Translations under genes and position numbers: made by a program | The notes under the pieces: model-generated | Told to the model about the DNA's origin: nothing | Databases searched by the model: none | Seen by the model: only the letters and a program-made list of their open reading frames with translations | Shown here: positions 16,294-26,000 of the stretch, piece after piece | Layout: every line of letters starts with the position of its first letter | How positions within the stretch are numbered: the first letter of the stretch is position 1 | Origin: CAWFNW01 sp963817405 | GTDB taxonomy: Bacteria; Actinomycetota; Coriobacteriia; Anaerosomatales; Anaerosomataceae | Assembly (NCBI GenBank): GCA_963817405.1 | Contig: CAWFNW010000002.1 | Coordinates: 62,001 to 126,000 of the forward strand | DNA length: 64,000 nt | Reading direction: 5' to 3'

Positions 16294-18135
16294 CTACCAG
16301 GGCGCATAGCGTGCTTGCTGTGAGATCGATTCCTTGTCAGCCCGAACTCGCCGTTCTCGAGCATACGCCTTGGCCGCTCCCAGCCCACCTGAGTAGGTGT
16401 ATTCAGAGTAGGCTGACCAACCCTCTTTGAGTCGATACAGGTGGCCGACAAACGGCCCCCGCTTCCTGAACAGACCTCTCCACTTGTACAAGTTCCACTT
16501 CACGACATAGCGGCGTCTAAGTGCAACCCGCAAACGCCAGACAATCGGTACGCCCATCGTACCTGGAGGAGGTCCGAAGTGGCACCCCACGTGCGAAAGA
16601 GCGCACGTCCCAGCGCCGACTTGATACGCGGTGTCTAGAACCTTGTAGGACACAATGGCGACGAAAGCAGAAAGCCATACGGTACCGCTCGGGTCCGTCT
16701 TCCCCACCGGATCCCCGCCGCAGTACTGGTACGCGCTCTCCTCACCGTCGGCCTTCGCGGGGTCCTTCGTGATGAAGCTCGCCGTGGCAGGATCATAGTA
16801 GCGCTGACTGCAGTAGTAGAGCCCCGAGTGGGCGTCATAGGCGTAGCCCGCGTAGCGCAGGATATTGCGCTCAGCGATGGCGGCGGCGAGGCCTGCGGAG
16901 ATGCCGGTGACCGCCCGTGAGAGGGTCGTCGTGGGGTTCCCGTAGGCGTCGTGGGCGTAGAAGGCGAAGGGGACGCCTGCGCCGTTCGTGAGCTCGCGCA
17001 CGTCGCCCCGGTCCGTGGTGACGATCCCGAAGGCGAGCTGCGTCGTCCCGCTCTCGTAGACGCCGGCGTACGGGCGGCTCTCGGCGTCGGCAAGATAGGT
17101 GACGCTCCAGGTGGCGGTCGTGCTGCCCTCCACGCGCGAGACGTCGAGCCTCAGGAGCGTGAGACCCTCGTAGGAGAAGGTGGTCGTCGTGGTGGTCGAG
17201 CCCTGCGTCACCACGGAGGAGGTCCGCTGGCCCTGTGCGTCGTAGGCGTAGCTCGCGCTCAGGCCGGGTGCGGCGATCGAGGAAAGGCGGTTCGCATCGC
17301 TGTATGTGAGCATGCGCTCCGTCGGGTTCTGGGGCGGGCCCTCGGAGGTGCGAAGGCCGCGTGTGGCGTCCCAGCCGTAGAGGCGAGTCGCGATCCCTCC
17401 GACGGCGAGCGTCGTGACCCTGCTTGACCCGTCGTAGGAGAAGGCACTCGTGACACCACCTGCGGTGCGGGAGGTGAGGTTCCCCGTGCCCGGCTCGTAG
17501 GCGTAGGTGCTCGTGACGCCGGCAACCGTCGCCTGCGTGAGCCTGCCGGTCTCGCCGTAGCGGTATACGTTGTACTCGGCGGTGGATGGATAGGTGAACA
17601 TCAAGAGCTCGTAGGACTTCCGCCCCGTGGAGGCGTCAAACACATAGCATGCGCCGACCGGGCCGAACCCTTCTCCCGTCTGCCCCTCCACCCGCCCTGC
17701 CGCATCGAAGACGCGCCCGGACAAGACGTCGTCACGCGTCCAGGACGTCGCACGGTTCGCGGCATCGAAGGCGGTGACGTTCCGCGTGATCGTGCCTGCC
17801 GCGGTCACGTCCGTGCGGTCCGTCTCACGCCCGTTCGCATCGATCACGATCGTGGTGGTGGTGCCCGGCCTCGCGAGCTCGACCGTGGTCGGCGGCTGGC
17901 CGGTGCCCGCCGGGTAGGCGACGGTGGTGGTGCGGGTGGTATCCAGGTCCTCGTCTTGCACGGTCGTGACCGTGACGCGCGAGAGCATGTCGTAGATGGT
18001 CTGGGTCGTCTTCTTCAAAGTCCCTTGCACGGACTGTGTCTCTGTGGCGACGCGGGAGAACGCGTCGTAGGTTTGGAGGGTGTGCTTGCCGTCCGGGTCG
18101 AGCACCGTGGAAAGCCGCCCGGCGCGAACGCGCAC
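16294..18135 (-). CDS. orphan RHS core fragment with distinct toxin tip (CT2)
   Basis: A 613-aa frame. Residues ~5-480 repeat the last ~480 residues of the RHS core of the full-length protein, almost identically at the DNA level (16685-18123 against 20635-22061). The tip after KTDPSG is unrelated (VWLSAFVAIVSYKVLDTAYQ to SISQQARYAPW, ~130 aa) and starts with a hydrophobic segment. Homology begins abruptly at about 18123, right beside an immunity-type gene. It lacks a signal peptide and the N-terminal delivery part, so it is probably a reserve module. The toxin fold is not recognised. Confidence 0.75.
   Translation of the reverse strand: MRVRAGRLSTVLDPDGKHTLQTYDAFSRVATETQSVQGTLKKTTQTIYDMLSRVTVTTVQDEDLDTTRTTTVAYPAGTGQPPTTVELARPGTTTTIVIDANGRETDRTDVTAAGTITRNVTAFDAANRATSWTRDDVLSGRVFDAAGRVEGQTGEGFGPVGACYVFDASTGRKSYELLMFTYPSTAEYNVYRYGETGRLTQATVAGVTSTYAYEPGTGNLTSRTAGGVTSAFSYDGSSRVTTLAVGGIATRLYGWDATRGLRTSEGPPQNPTERMLTYSDANRLSSIAAPGLSASYAYDAQGQRTSSVVTQGSTTTTTTFSYEGLTLLRLDVSRVEGSTTATWSVTYLADAESRPYAGVYESGTTQLAFGIVTTDRGDVRELTNGAGVPFAFYAHDAYGNPTTTLSRAVTGISAGLAAAIAERNILRYAGYAYDAHSGLYYCSQRYYDPATASFITKDPAKADGEESAYQYCGGDPVGKTDPSGTVWLSAFVAIVSYKVLDTAYQVGAGTCALSHVGCHFGPPPGTMGVPIVWRLRVALRRRYVVKWNLYKWRGLFRKRGPFVGHLYRLKEGWSAYSEYTYSGGLGAAKAYARERRVRADKESISQQARYAPW
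16685..18123 (-). repeat. RHS core repeat, copy 2 (1.44 kb)
   Basis: Matches 20635-22061. The outer ~1.0 kb (17100-18123) is virtually identical to the full-length gene. The inner ~400 bp follows copy 1 instead. This is a mosaic pattern. Confidence 0.85.
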
Positions 18136-18174
18136 GTCAAGCGCCGCACGTCGGACGAAGGATGATTGCGCCTC

Positions 18175-18699
18175 TCACGCCTCGTACACGAGGAACCACC
18201 CGTCTCCGAGCCGCTCGACGTCGTCGTAGAACTGTCGAATCTCGTCGCTGGTCCAAGCGTTAGTCGTGTAGAGCAAGACCCACGCATCCCCGAGGATCCC
18301 GCGAGAACGGAAAAACGTCACCCAGTAGCCGCGACCTGGCTTGGAGTCGACCCAAACGGCGCCTCCGTCCGCCAGCTGCCGGGTATCCGACGGTAGGTCG
18401 ATCCGCGTCTCCAGTGTTGCCCCGCTGTGGGCCTCCACTTTGTCAACCGCTGCAATAGCGGCGCGCTGGTACTCCGCGCGGTGTCTGCGAAAATACGAAC
18501 GATGATAGGCCTCCGGCGCAACATAGTGAACCAGGCTCGGAGACGCCAAGACCCCGCATGCCGCGGCGAGGAGCACAACCAGAGCGGCGAGACCCACCCT
18601 GCGCCGAGACGCACCGGCGGGTTCGACCGTGGCACCCCGCTCCGCAGCGGGAGCACCCCGAGCTGCGCGCCCGAGCCGACCACCCGTATCTAGGCCCAT
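18175..18699 (-). CDS. candidate immunity protein, one membrane helix
   Basis: A 174-aa protein with one transmembrane segment (VGLAALVVLLAAACGVLA) followed by a ~130-residue soluble part (ending IRQFYDDVERLGDGWFLVYEA). ATG 18699 lies inside the end of the toxin-44-like gene, overlapping it by 10 bp, so the two are translationally coupled. This is strong positional evidence for an immunity protein of that toxin. No Pfam-type family is recognised by eye. Confidence 0.6.
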   Translation of the reverse strand: MGLDTGGRLGRAARGAPAAERGATVEPAGASRRRVGLAALVVLLAAACGVLASPSLVHYVAPEAYHRSYFRRHRAEYQRAAIAAVDKVEAHSGATLETRIDLPSDTRQLADGGAVWVDSKPGRGYWVTFFRSRGILGDAWVLLYTTNAWTSDEIRQFYDDVERLGDGWFLVYEA

Positions 18700-19124
18700 C
18701 CGCGACCTCCAGATCCACGATAGTACTGGTTGCGTTGCTTGTCCGTCTTGGGCCCATATAGGAAGTACAGGGTGTATCCGCGATTGATCCACACGTTGTT
18801 CCTTCGTTCAACCTGCAGTTGCGACCGGAGCCTCCGCAGCCCGGCCTTCGGAAGGCCCTCTGCCGTCGCGCCTGCGATCGCCATCTCGCGAGGAAAGGCG
18901 ACGGAGGCGAACACGAAGCCGAAATGGAGGTTCCCAAAGTCATCGATCGACATCCGGCCATAGCGGCCGAATCTGAACGCCTTCTCGTCCTTCTGAAGCC
19001 CCCAGCTCTGCTTGAAGTCCCAATCCCCTCGAGGCCGCACCTTGCCGACAATCCACGAAGCGAATGTCGCCGCACCGGCCAGTCTACGGTACATCTCTAC
19101 GAACCCGCAGACGCTTAGCACCAA
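18690..19124 (-). CDS. toxin-44-like C-terminal toxin, missing its RHS core
   Basis: A 144-aa frame from TTG 19124. The segment VRPRGDWDFKQSWG and the later DDFGNLHFGFVFASVAFP match the general pattern of bacterial toxin 44 domains (WDxK, then FGNxHYG-like). The segment ends QYYRGSGGRGWA. An upstream in-frame stop lies near 19155 and no RHS core precedes it, so the delivery part has been lost. It is an orphan tip with its immunity gene attached. The family call rests on short motifs and is tentative. Confidence 0.45.
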   Translation of the reverse strand: MVLSVCGFVEMYRRLAGAATFASWIVGKVRPRGDWDFKQSWGLQKDEKAFRFGRYGRMSIDDFGNLHFGFVFASVAFPREMAIAGATAEGLPKAGLRRLRSQLQVERRNNVWINRGYTLYFLYGPKTDKQRNQYYRGSGGRGWA

Positions 19125-19499
19125 GTGGTGCCTGTTCGAGCAGGCCAGGCGCTATGAGTTCTGGTCGCAGCACCCGGAAGAGGAGCGACCTGGCGTCGCC
19201 TCCCCATCTGGCACCTTGTCGCTTGAAGATGGTGCGCACAACCCAAGGGATCGTAGTCACCGCGCCGACGAGCAGGCATGCGGTGGCGCCCCTCGTCAGC
19301 CGCGAACGAATAATGTCACATCGAAGACTGGCGGAGTGCTGCTCCCTGGCTCACATTCCCTCATCGCTGCCTGAGAAGCGACAGGTACGCGAACGACCGG
19401 AGGAGCAGTTCCGTGCGGAACGTTGCCTGTCTCGCCCGCGTACCCCTTGGATACCCGTGGACACGTGAACCCCGCCGGGCCAAGACCTCGCGGCACTTG
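19125..19499. other. gene-poor stretch between RHS modules
   Basis: About 375 bp with no convincing gene. On the minus strand one frame shows a hydrophobic run (GATACLLVGAVTTIPWVV) without a clear start. It may be a decayed immunity gene or the lost upstream part of the toxin-44-like module. Confidence 0.4.
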
Positions 19500-20081
19500 T
19501 CACTCTGATCGCCGTCGCGGGAACAGCGTGGCAACGATGCCCGCGACGACTCCGGCAAACAGTCCGCTTTGCAGAAACTGACCGCTCCCTGCCTCGCTGA
19601 ACAGCTCTCGCGATGCCTGAAGTGCCAGCCATACCATCAAGAGCAACGCCGTGAGGGCGATCCAGTAGTGGGCCGCAGACGTGGGCTGAATCGCTCGCTT
19701 CGGGGCCGTTCCGAGAAGCAACCCCAGGGCCGGTGGCGCCAAAGCAAACAGGAGCATGGCCTCTTCCGGAAGCCTCAACAAGAACTGCAGGCCCAGCAGC
19801 GGGTACGGCAGCACGATCAGCGCGAGAACGAAGACGATGAGCGCCGCACGAGATGGCCGCCTCAAAGGAAACGCCGCCTCTCGCTTGGCCGCAACATGCC
19901 ACAACGAGGTGCCAGCGACGAGAGCCACTCCCACGTAGCCAGTGACCAAGAGGGCGGGCGGGAAGTACCAACGGCCCATGATGAGGGCCGCGAGGGCCGC
20001 GAGTGCGGCAGCGGCCTCAAAGACCATCACCGCCAACGAGAATCTCCTCCATCGTGCAGCACCGGGCTGTTCCCTGCTCAT
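19500..20081 (-). CDS. polytopic membrane protein, likely immunity protein of the full-length RHS
   Basis: A 193-aa protein with five to six transmembrane helices (FSLAVMVFEAAAALAALAAL onward, ending FPRRRSE). Its ATG at 20081 overlaps the RHS stop codon by 4 bp (ATGA). Translational coupling directly downstream of a toxin tip is the standard layout of toxin-immunity pairs. The family is not recognised. Immunity is inferred from position only. Confidence 0.6.
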   Translation of the reverse strand: MSREQPGAARWRRFSLAVMVFEAAAALAALAALIMGRWYFPPALLVTGYVGVALVAGTSLWHVAAKREAAFPLRRPSRAALIVFVLALIVLPYPLLGLQFLLRLPEEAMLLFALAPPALGLLLGTAPKRAIQPTSAAHYWIALTALLLMVWLALQASRELFSEAGSGQFLQSGLFAGVVAGIVATLFPRRRSE

Positions 20082-23000
20082 CGCACCCCCGTCTGCTGGA
20101 GTCCGCGCAGAAAGACAAAGGTTCCCAGGAATGCCTTCGACGCCTCTGCCGCTCGCGACCACCGCCACTTGGCCTTGTATCCGCGTGCCCTCTCGTACGG
20201 GCTCTGCCACTGCCAGTTGTCGCCCACCAGCCATGGGAGGTGGCTCGCCATGTCTCCATGAGAATAGATGTCTTGTAGCGCATGCATCCCGTATCCAAGC
20301 CAGCGACAAGCCTGCTTGCGATTGCCGGTGCGCCAGTACCAATTCGCCGTCACGGCCGCTGTCCTTGCATTGTCACGCCGAGAATCAGGGGCCATCTCCC
20401 GATACTTGGCGTTCAACGGGTTAACGCCCAATCTACTCCGTGCCCCGTATGAGTTCATATGGTACCCGTATCCAACCCCGAAGAGATTTCGTGACCAGTA
20501 TGTGTGGTTGTGGTCAATTTCCCACGCGTAGTATGAAATCCAGTCCTTGTACCGCGGCGCGACTCTGAGTGCCGTGCACATCATCGAAGTAGTCCACTGA
20601 TGGGTCGTATCGAAGAACTCCCCGCTCGGATCGACCTTCCCCACCGGGTCCCCGCCGCAGTACTGGTACGCGCTCTCCTCACCGTCGGCCTTCGCGGGGT
20701 CCTTCGTGATGAAGCTCGCTGTGGCAGGATCATAGTAGCGCTGGGAGCAGTAGTAGAGGCCGGAATGGGCGTCATAGGCATAGCCCGCGTAGCGCAGGAT
20801 ATTGCGCTCCGCGATGGCGGCGGCGAGATCGGCGGAGATGCCGGTGACCGCCCGTGAGAGCGTCGACGTGGGGTTCCCGTAGGCGTCGTGGGCGTAGAAG
20901 GCGAAGGGGTCGCCTGCGCCGTTCGTGAGCTCGCGCACGTCGCCCCGGTCCGTCGTGACGATCCCGAAGGCGAGCCGCGTCGTCCCGCTCTCGTAGACGC
21001 CGGCATACGGGCCGCTCTCGGAATCCGCGAGGTAGGTGACGCTCCAGGTGGCGGTCGTGCTGCCCTCCACGCGCGAGGCGTCGAGCCTCAGGAGCGTGAG
21101 GCCCTCGTAGGAGAAGGTGGTCGTCGTGGTGGTCGAGCCCTGCGTCACCACGGAGGAGGTCCGCTGGCCCTGTGCGTCGTAGGCGTAGCTCGCGCTCAGG
21201 CCGGGTGCGGCGATCGAGGAAAGGCGGTTCGCATCGCTGTATGTGAGCATGCGCTCCGTCGGGTTCTGGGGCGGGCCCTCGGAGGTGCGAAGGCCGCGTG
21301 TGGCGTCCCAGCCGTAGAGGCGAGTCGCGATCCCTCCGACGGCGAGCGTCGTGACCCTGCTTGACCCGTCGTAGGAGAAGGCACTCGTGACACCACCTGC
21401 GGTGCGGGAGGTGAGGTTCCCCGTGCCCGGCTCGTAGGCGTAGGTGCTCGTGACGCCGGCAACCGTCGCCTGCGTGAGCCTGCCGGTCTCGCCGTAGCGG
21501 TATACGTTGTACTCGGCGGTGGATGGATAGGTGAACATCAAGAGCTCGTAGGACTTCCGCCCCGTGGAGGCGTCAAACACATAGCATGCGCCGACCGGGC
21601 CGAACCCTTCTCCCGTCTGCCCCTCCACCCGCCCTGCCGCATCGAAGACGCGCCCGGACAAGACGTCGTCACGCGTCCAGGACGTCGCACGGTTCGCGGC
21701 ATCGAAGGCGGTGACGTTCCGCGTGATCGTGCCTGCCGCGGTCACGTCCGTGCGGTCCGTCTCACGCCCGTTCGCATCGATCACGATCGTGGTGGTGGTG
21801 CCCGGCCTCGCGAGCTCGACCGTGGTCGGCGGCTGGCCGGTGCCCGCCGGGTAGGCGACGGTGGTGGTGCGGGTGGTATCCAGGTCCTCGTCTTGCACGG
21901 TCGTGACCGTGACGCGCGAGAGCATGTCGTAGATGGTCTGGGTCGTCTTCTTCAAAGTCCCTTGCACGGACTGTGTCTCTGTGGCGACGCGGGAGAACGC
22001 GTCGTAGGTTTGGAGGGTGTGCTTGCCGTCCGGGTCGAGCACCGTGGAAAGCCGCCCGGCGCCGTCATACGTGCTCGTGGTCGTCTTCCCCGCCTCGGTC
22101 ACCGCTGTCACGCGTCCCGCCTGGTCGTACGCGCTCGTCTTGAGCACACCGTCGGCGTCCGTCGCCGAGAGCACCCATCCACGCGTGTTGTACACGGTCG
22201 TGGAGGCGGGCTGGCCCTCTGCGCACGCGCTCAGCTGCCGTGAGAGCAGGTCGTAGGTGAAGGTGGTGACCGACCCATCGGGAGCCGTTGAGCGGACGAG
22301 CCTCCCACCGATGTCGTAGCTGTTCGAGGTCACGGTCTCAGTCCCGCCGTCAGCGGGCACCGTCTCGGTGAGCTTGAGGCCGCCGTCGTCGTAGGTGTAG
22401 GCAGTGAAGCTCCCGTCGGGGGCGTCCACGCGCGAGACGAGGCCGTTCGGATAGTACGCCGTGACCGTCGCCGAGGCTTCCGATCCTGAGGGGGCGACCT
22501 CGCGCGTCACGCGCCCGAAGGCGTCGTAGGTCGTGCGCGTGGCGGCGGCGATGACATCGAGCGCGCTTCCCTCCGCCCAGGCGGCGACGGCGTTCCCGCG
22601 TGCGTCGTAGCGCGTGCGGGAGGCGTCCGTGACACGGCTGTCGTCGGACGTGACTTCGCGACCTGACGCGTCGCACGTGTGCGTGACGGTACGGTCCACG
22701 GTCCTCGGGCTTGCGCTCAGGAGGTACGTCTCCGTCAGAAGACGGCCGGCGCGGTCGTAGACCTTCTCCACGTGGTCGGCTGTCGCGAGGTCCGTACCCC
22801 TGCGGTGCGAGCCCGTCTCGTTCCCGAGCACGTCTCGGGTGGTGTTGGTGACCACATCCGCCGCGTCCGTGGCGCTCACCGACCGCCCGGCGAGGTCGTA
22901 GACGGTGAGCTCGCTCTCGCCCGCCGGGTTCGTCACGCACGTGACGTTGCCGAAGGCATCGAACACCTTCGTCTCGGTGAGCGTGACCGGCGAGGCACCC

Positions 23001-26000
23001 GGTGCGAGCCTGACGGCCAGGTGGTCCACGGAACTCGGCTCCCCCGAGGCCGCGAAGCCGGAGTACTCGGTCACGGCGGCGCTCGTCGCGTCGATCCACT
23101 CGGTCTTCCTCGTCATGCGCCCATGAGCGTCGTACACGTACTCGGTCTTGGAGCGCTCGGAGACGGTGAGCTGCCGCTCCTCCGACTTCGTCGCACCGGT
23201 GCCGGCGAATCCGTTCGTGTAGTAGGTGTAGAAGGTCGTCATGCCGCGCGGATCGGTCTCGCGCACAAGCTGGTCGAGCGCGTCGTAGGCGTAGGCGGTG
23301 CGGTGGCCCTCCTCGTCGAAGGCGGCCGTCATGTTGCCGCGGGAGTCGAAGGTGCGTGAGACGGTCGTGTCCGCAGGCGAGACCTCGAGCGCGGCCTCGT
23401 TGGCCGGCGAGTACGAGTACGTCCACGCGGTGTGGGTGGTCTCTTGCGAGTGCGGGTCTGTCACGCTCGCGACCGTCCCCGTGGGGTTCCACGTGAAGTG
23501 GCGGTCGACCGGCGCGTCCTCGCTCACTGCTTCCGGCGTCCCGACATCGGCATACGTCGTCACCGTCGCCTGGCCCGTGGCGGGGTAGGCGATGTCCGTG
23601 CGGGCGAAGGGGTCCTCTTCCGAGACGGCGAGCGGCGTCTTGGCCTGCGTGAAGCGGCCCTGCGTGTCGTAGGAGAACTTCGACGTCGCACCGGAGGCAT
23701 CCGGCCAGCCGGGGACGGCGAGCGAGGCGAGCCTGTCTGCGGCATACGTGTAGCTGACGGTGTGGGCGAGACCGGGGATGCCGGCGAAGTACGTGACCTC
23801 GGGCGCCCCGCTCGTCGCGTAGATGACGCTCCGCGTGCCGGCGCTCGTCGTGTAGCTCGCGCCCGCGGCCTTGCCTGCCGTGAGCGTCACGGTGATCGCC
23901 TGATCGTTGCCCGCGCCGATGGTGACGGAGCTCGACGTCCAGGTGTAGGTGACGGTGTTGCCGAACTTGTCCGCGACGGACAGGAGACGCCCTGTCACCG
24001 CGTCGTAGGTCTCGCGCGTCCGCTCCTTGTCGGTGAGCACGAAGCGCGTGCCTCCCTGCTCGAGGGTGAGCGCGTCGTTGGAGCCGTTGGGTGCGTGGTA
24101 GACGCCCGAGAGCAGCGTGAAGCGGGCCGTCTCGCCGTCGGCCTCCGTGAGCGTCGCGCCCGTCTGGTCCCCGACGACGGCCTTCTCGAAGGAGAACCGC
24201 CAGCCCGGGGCGTTCGCGAGCATGTGCACGGCGGTGTCGTCGCTCGCGTATTGGCGCGAGAGGGCCGCCTCGGGTCCCCACCACTGGATCGCGAGATCGG
24301 TCACGGCAAGCTCGAGCGCACCCTCGTCGAGGGTGGCGGAGAGGTCGTGCCCCGCGAACTCACCGAGTTCCGCGGTGGTATCGCGATCCTCGTCGTTCAC
24401 CCGCACGGTGCGGTTGTCCAAGGCGGGGATCACGGCCGCGTTGACGGTGACGGACAACTCTCCGACCTCCGAGTAGGGCACGACCCGGAACGCGTAGTTG
24501 GTGTTGGCGTCGTAGGACTCGCCGTCCGTCTTCTTGTACAAAGCGTTCGGGTCGTCTCTGAGGTCCAGGCCGCCTCCCGCGAACCGGGAGATGCCCGGCT
24601 GGTCGAGCGCCCCCATCCAGAAGACGCCGTTGCCCGGGTCATAACAGCCGTTGATCTCACGCGAGGCCGCCCACCCCGCCTGCCACTGGCCTATCACCTT
24701 CCATGAGCGGGTCGATATCTTGGTGACCCGATGCGAGCCACCCCACTCGATGAGGTAGAGGTTGTCTGAATCGGCGAGAAGGCCGGCGGTGTAGTAGGAG
24801 GGGATGGCCAAGTCATGGTCGGCGAGGAACACGCCGTCGCTGTCGAACTCGCGGATGCGGAAGCCGTCTTTGGTGTCTCCGCCTGTGAGGTTGTAGGAGG
24901 CCGAGTAGATGTGCTCGTCGTTGGCTGTGAGCAGCACGTTGCCCGAAAGCCCGGTGAGTGACGCGCCGGTCGTTCTGTCGACGAGCGGCTGCGAGAAGGT
25001 GAGCGCTCTCTTCTGCGTCGCGCCGTCTTCGGCCGAGACCGGGATGCCGTGGATGACGTTTGCGGCATTCGCGAAGCCGTTGTAGATGAAGCCGTCCAGA
25101 TAGAAGGCCGAAAGCACCGGGTTCGAGGAGAAGTCCGGGCCGATGCAGCCGAGTTCCTGGCCGGCGGTCGTGCCGCGGTAGCCGCTTCCGATCTTGGTCC
25201 ACTTCGCCGGTCCTTCATAGGTCGACCACGTCCGGTAGTAGAGGTAGCTGCCGTCAGAGACGACCACCCCGGCACCACCCGGACCGCCAACCGGTACGGT
25301 GACGTGTCTCGAGGCCGAACCAGGTGTCTGGGCTCCGATGAAGGGGTTGTCGGTCCACGAGTCATCCGAGCGCGAGACGTAGTCGCTGTCTTTGGGGAAG
25401 ACGCCCGCGCCCTCGCTCGACCACGTCGTCGCGGAGTTGCCGATGGTCTCGCCGACCTTCTGATAGGCGCCTCCGTCGTAGGCGTAGATGCGGTAGCCGT
25501 CGGCGAGGGTGGACGCAGGCCAGGCGAGCGTCACCGAGCCCCTGCCTTCGTCGGAACGGTCGTTGGGCGTGTCGGGCTTGCCGTCCGCGTCACGGTCGAC
25601 CTCGCGGAACCAGCCGGAGGCCTGCCGTGTGTAGGAAGGTGAGGTGACGGGCCCGGGCAGGATGTCGACATTGGTGTCGTTGAGCTTCCAGGCAGGAATC
25701 GGGTACCAGCCCGAGTCCATCATGATGAACGTGTCGAAGTCGTTAGCCTGCACGTCTCCGAATGGGTCCTCCACCCTGAAGACGAAGGTCGCGCTCTTGT
25801 AGTTCGTGGAGCCGCCAAAGGCACACTCGCCGCCGAGCAGCGTGACCTTGCCTGCCCCGTAGTCCGGGTCGGTAGACGACGAGAAGTAGCCGGTGGATGC
25901 GGCCGAATACGACCAGCCGGAGTCGGTGTTGGCTTTGGACCAGCGCACGTAGCCTTGGCGCGGCTTGCCGTTGCCGTAGTTGATCATCAGGCGGATGTCT

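Noticed and set aside
18036..18263. Small plus-strand frames across the RHS region
   Set aside because: They lie opposite RHS repeats and immunity genes and reflect codon complement bias.
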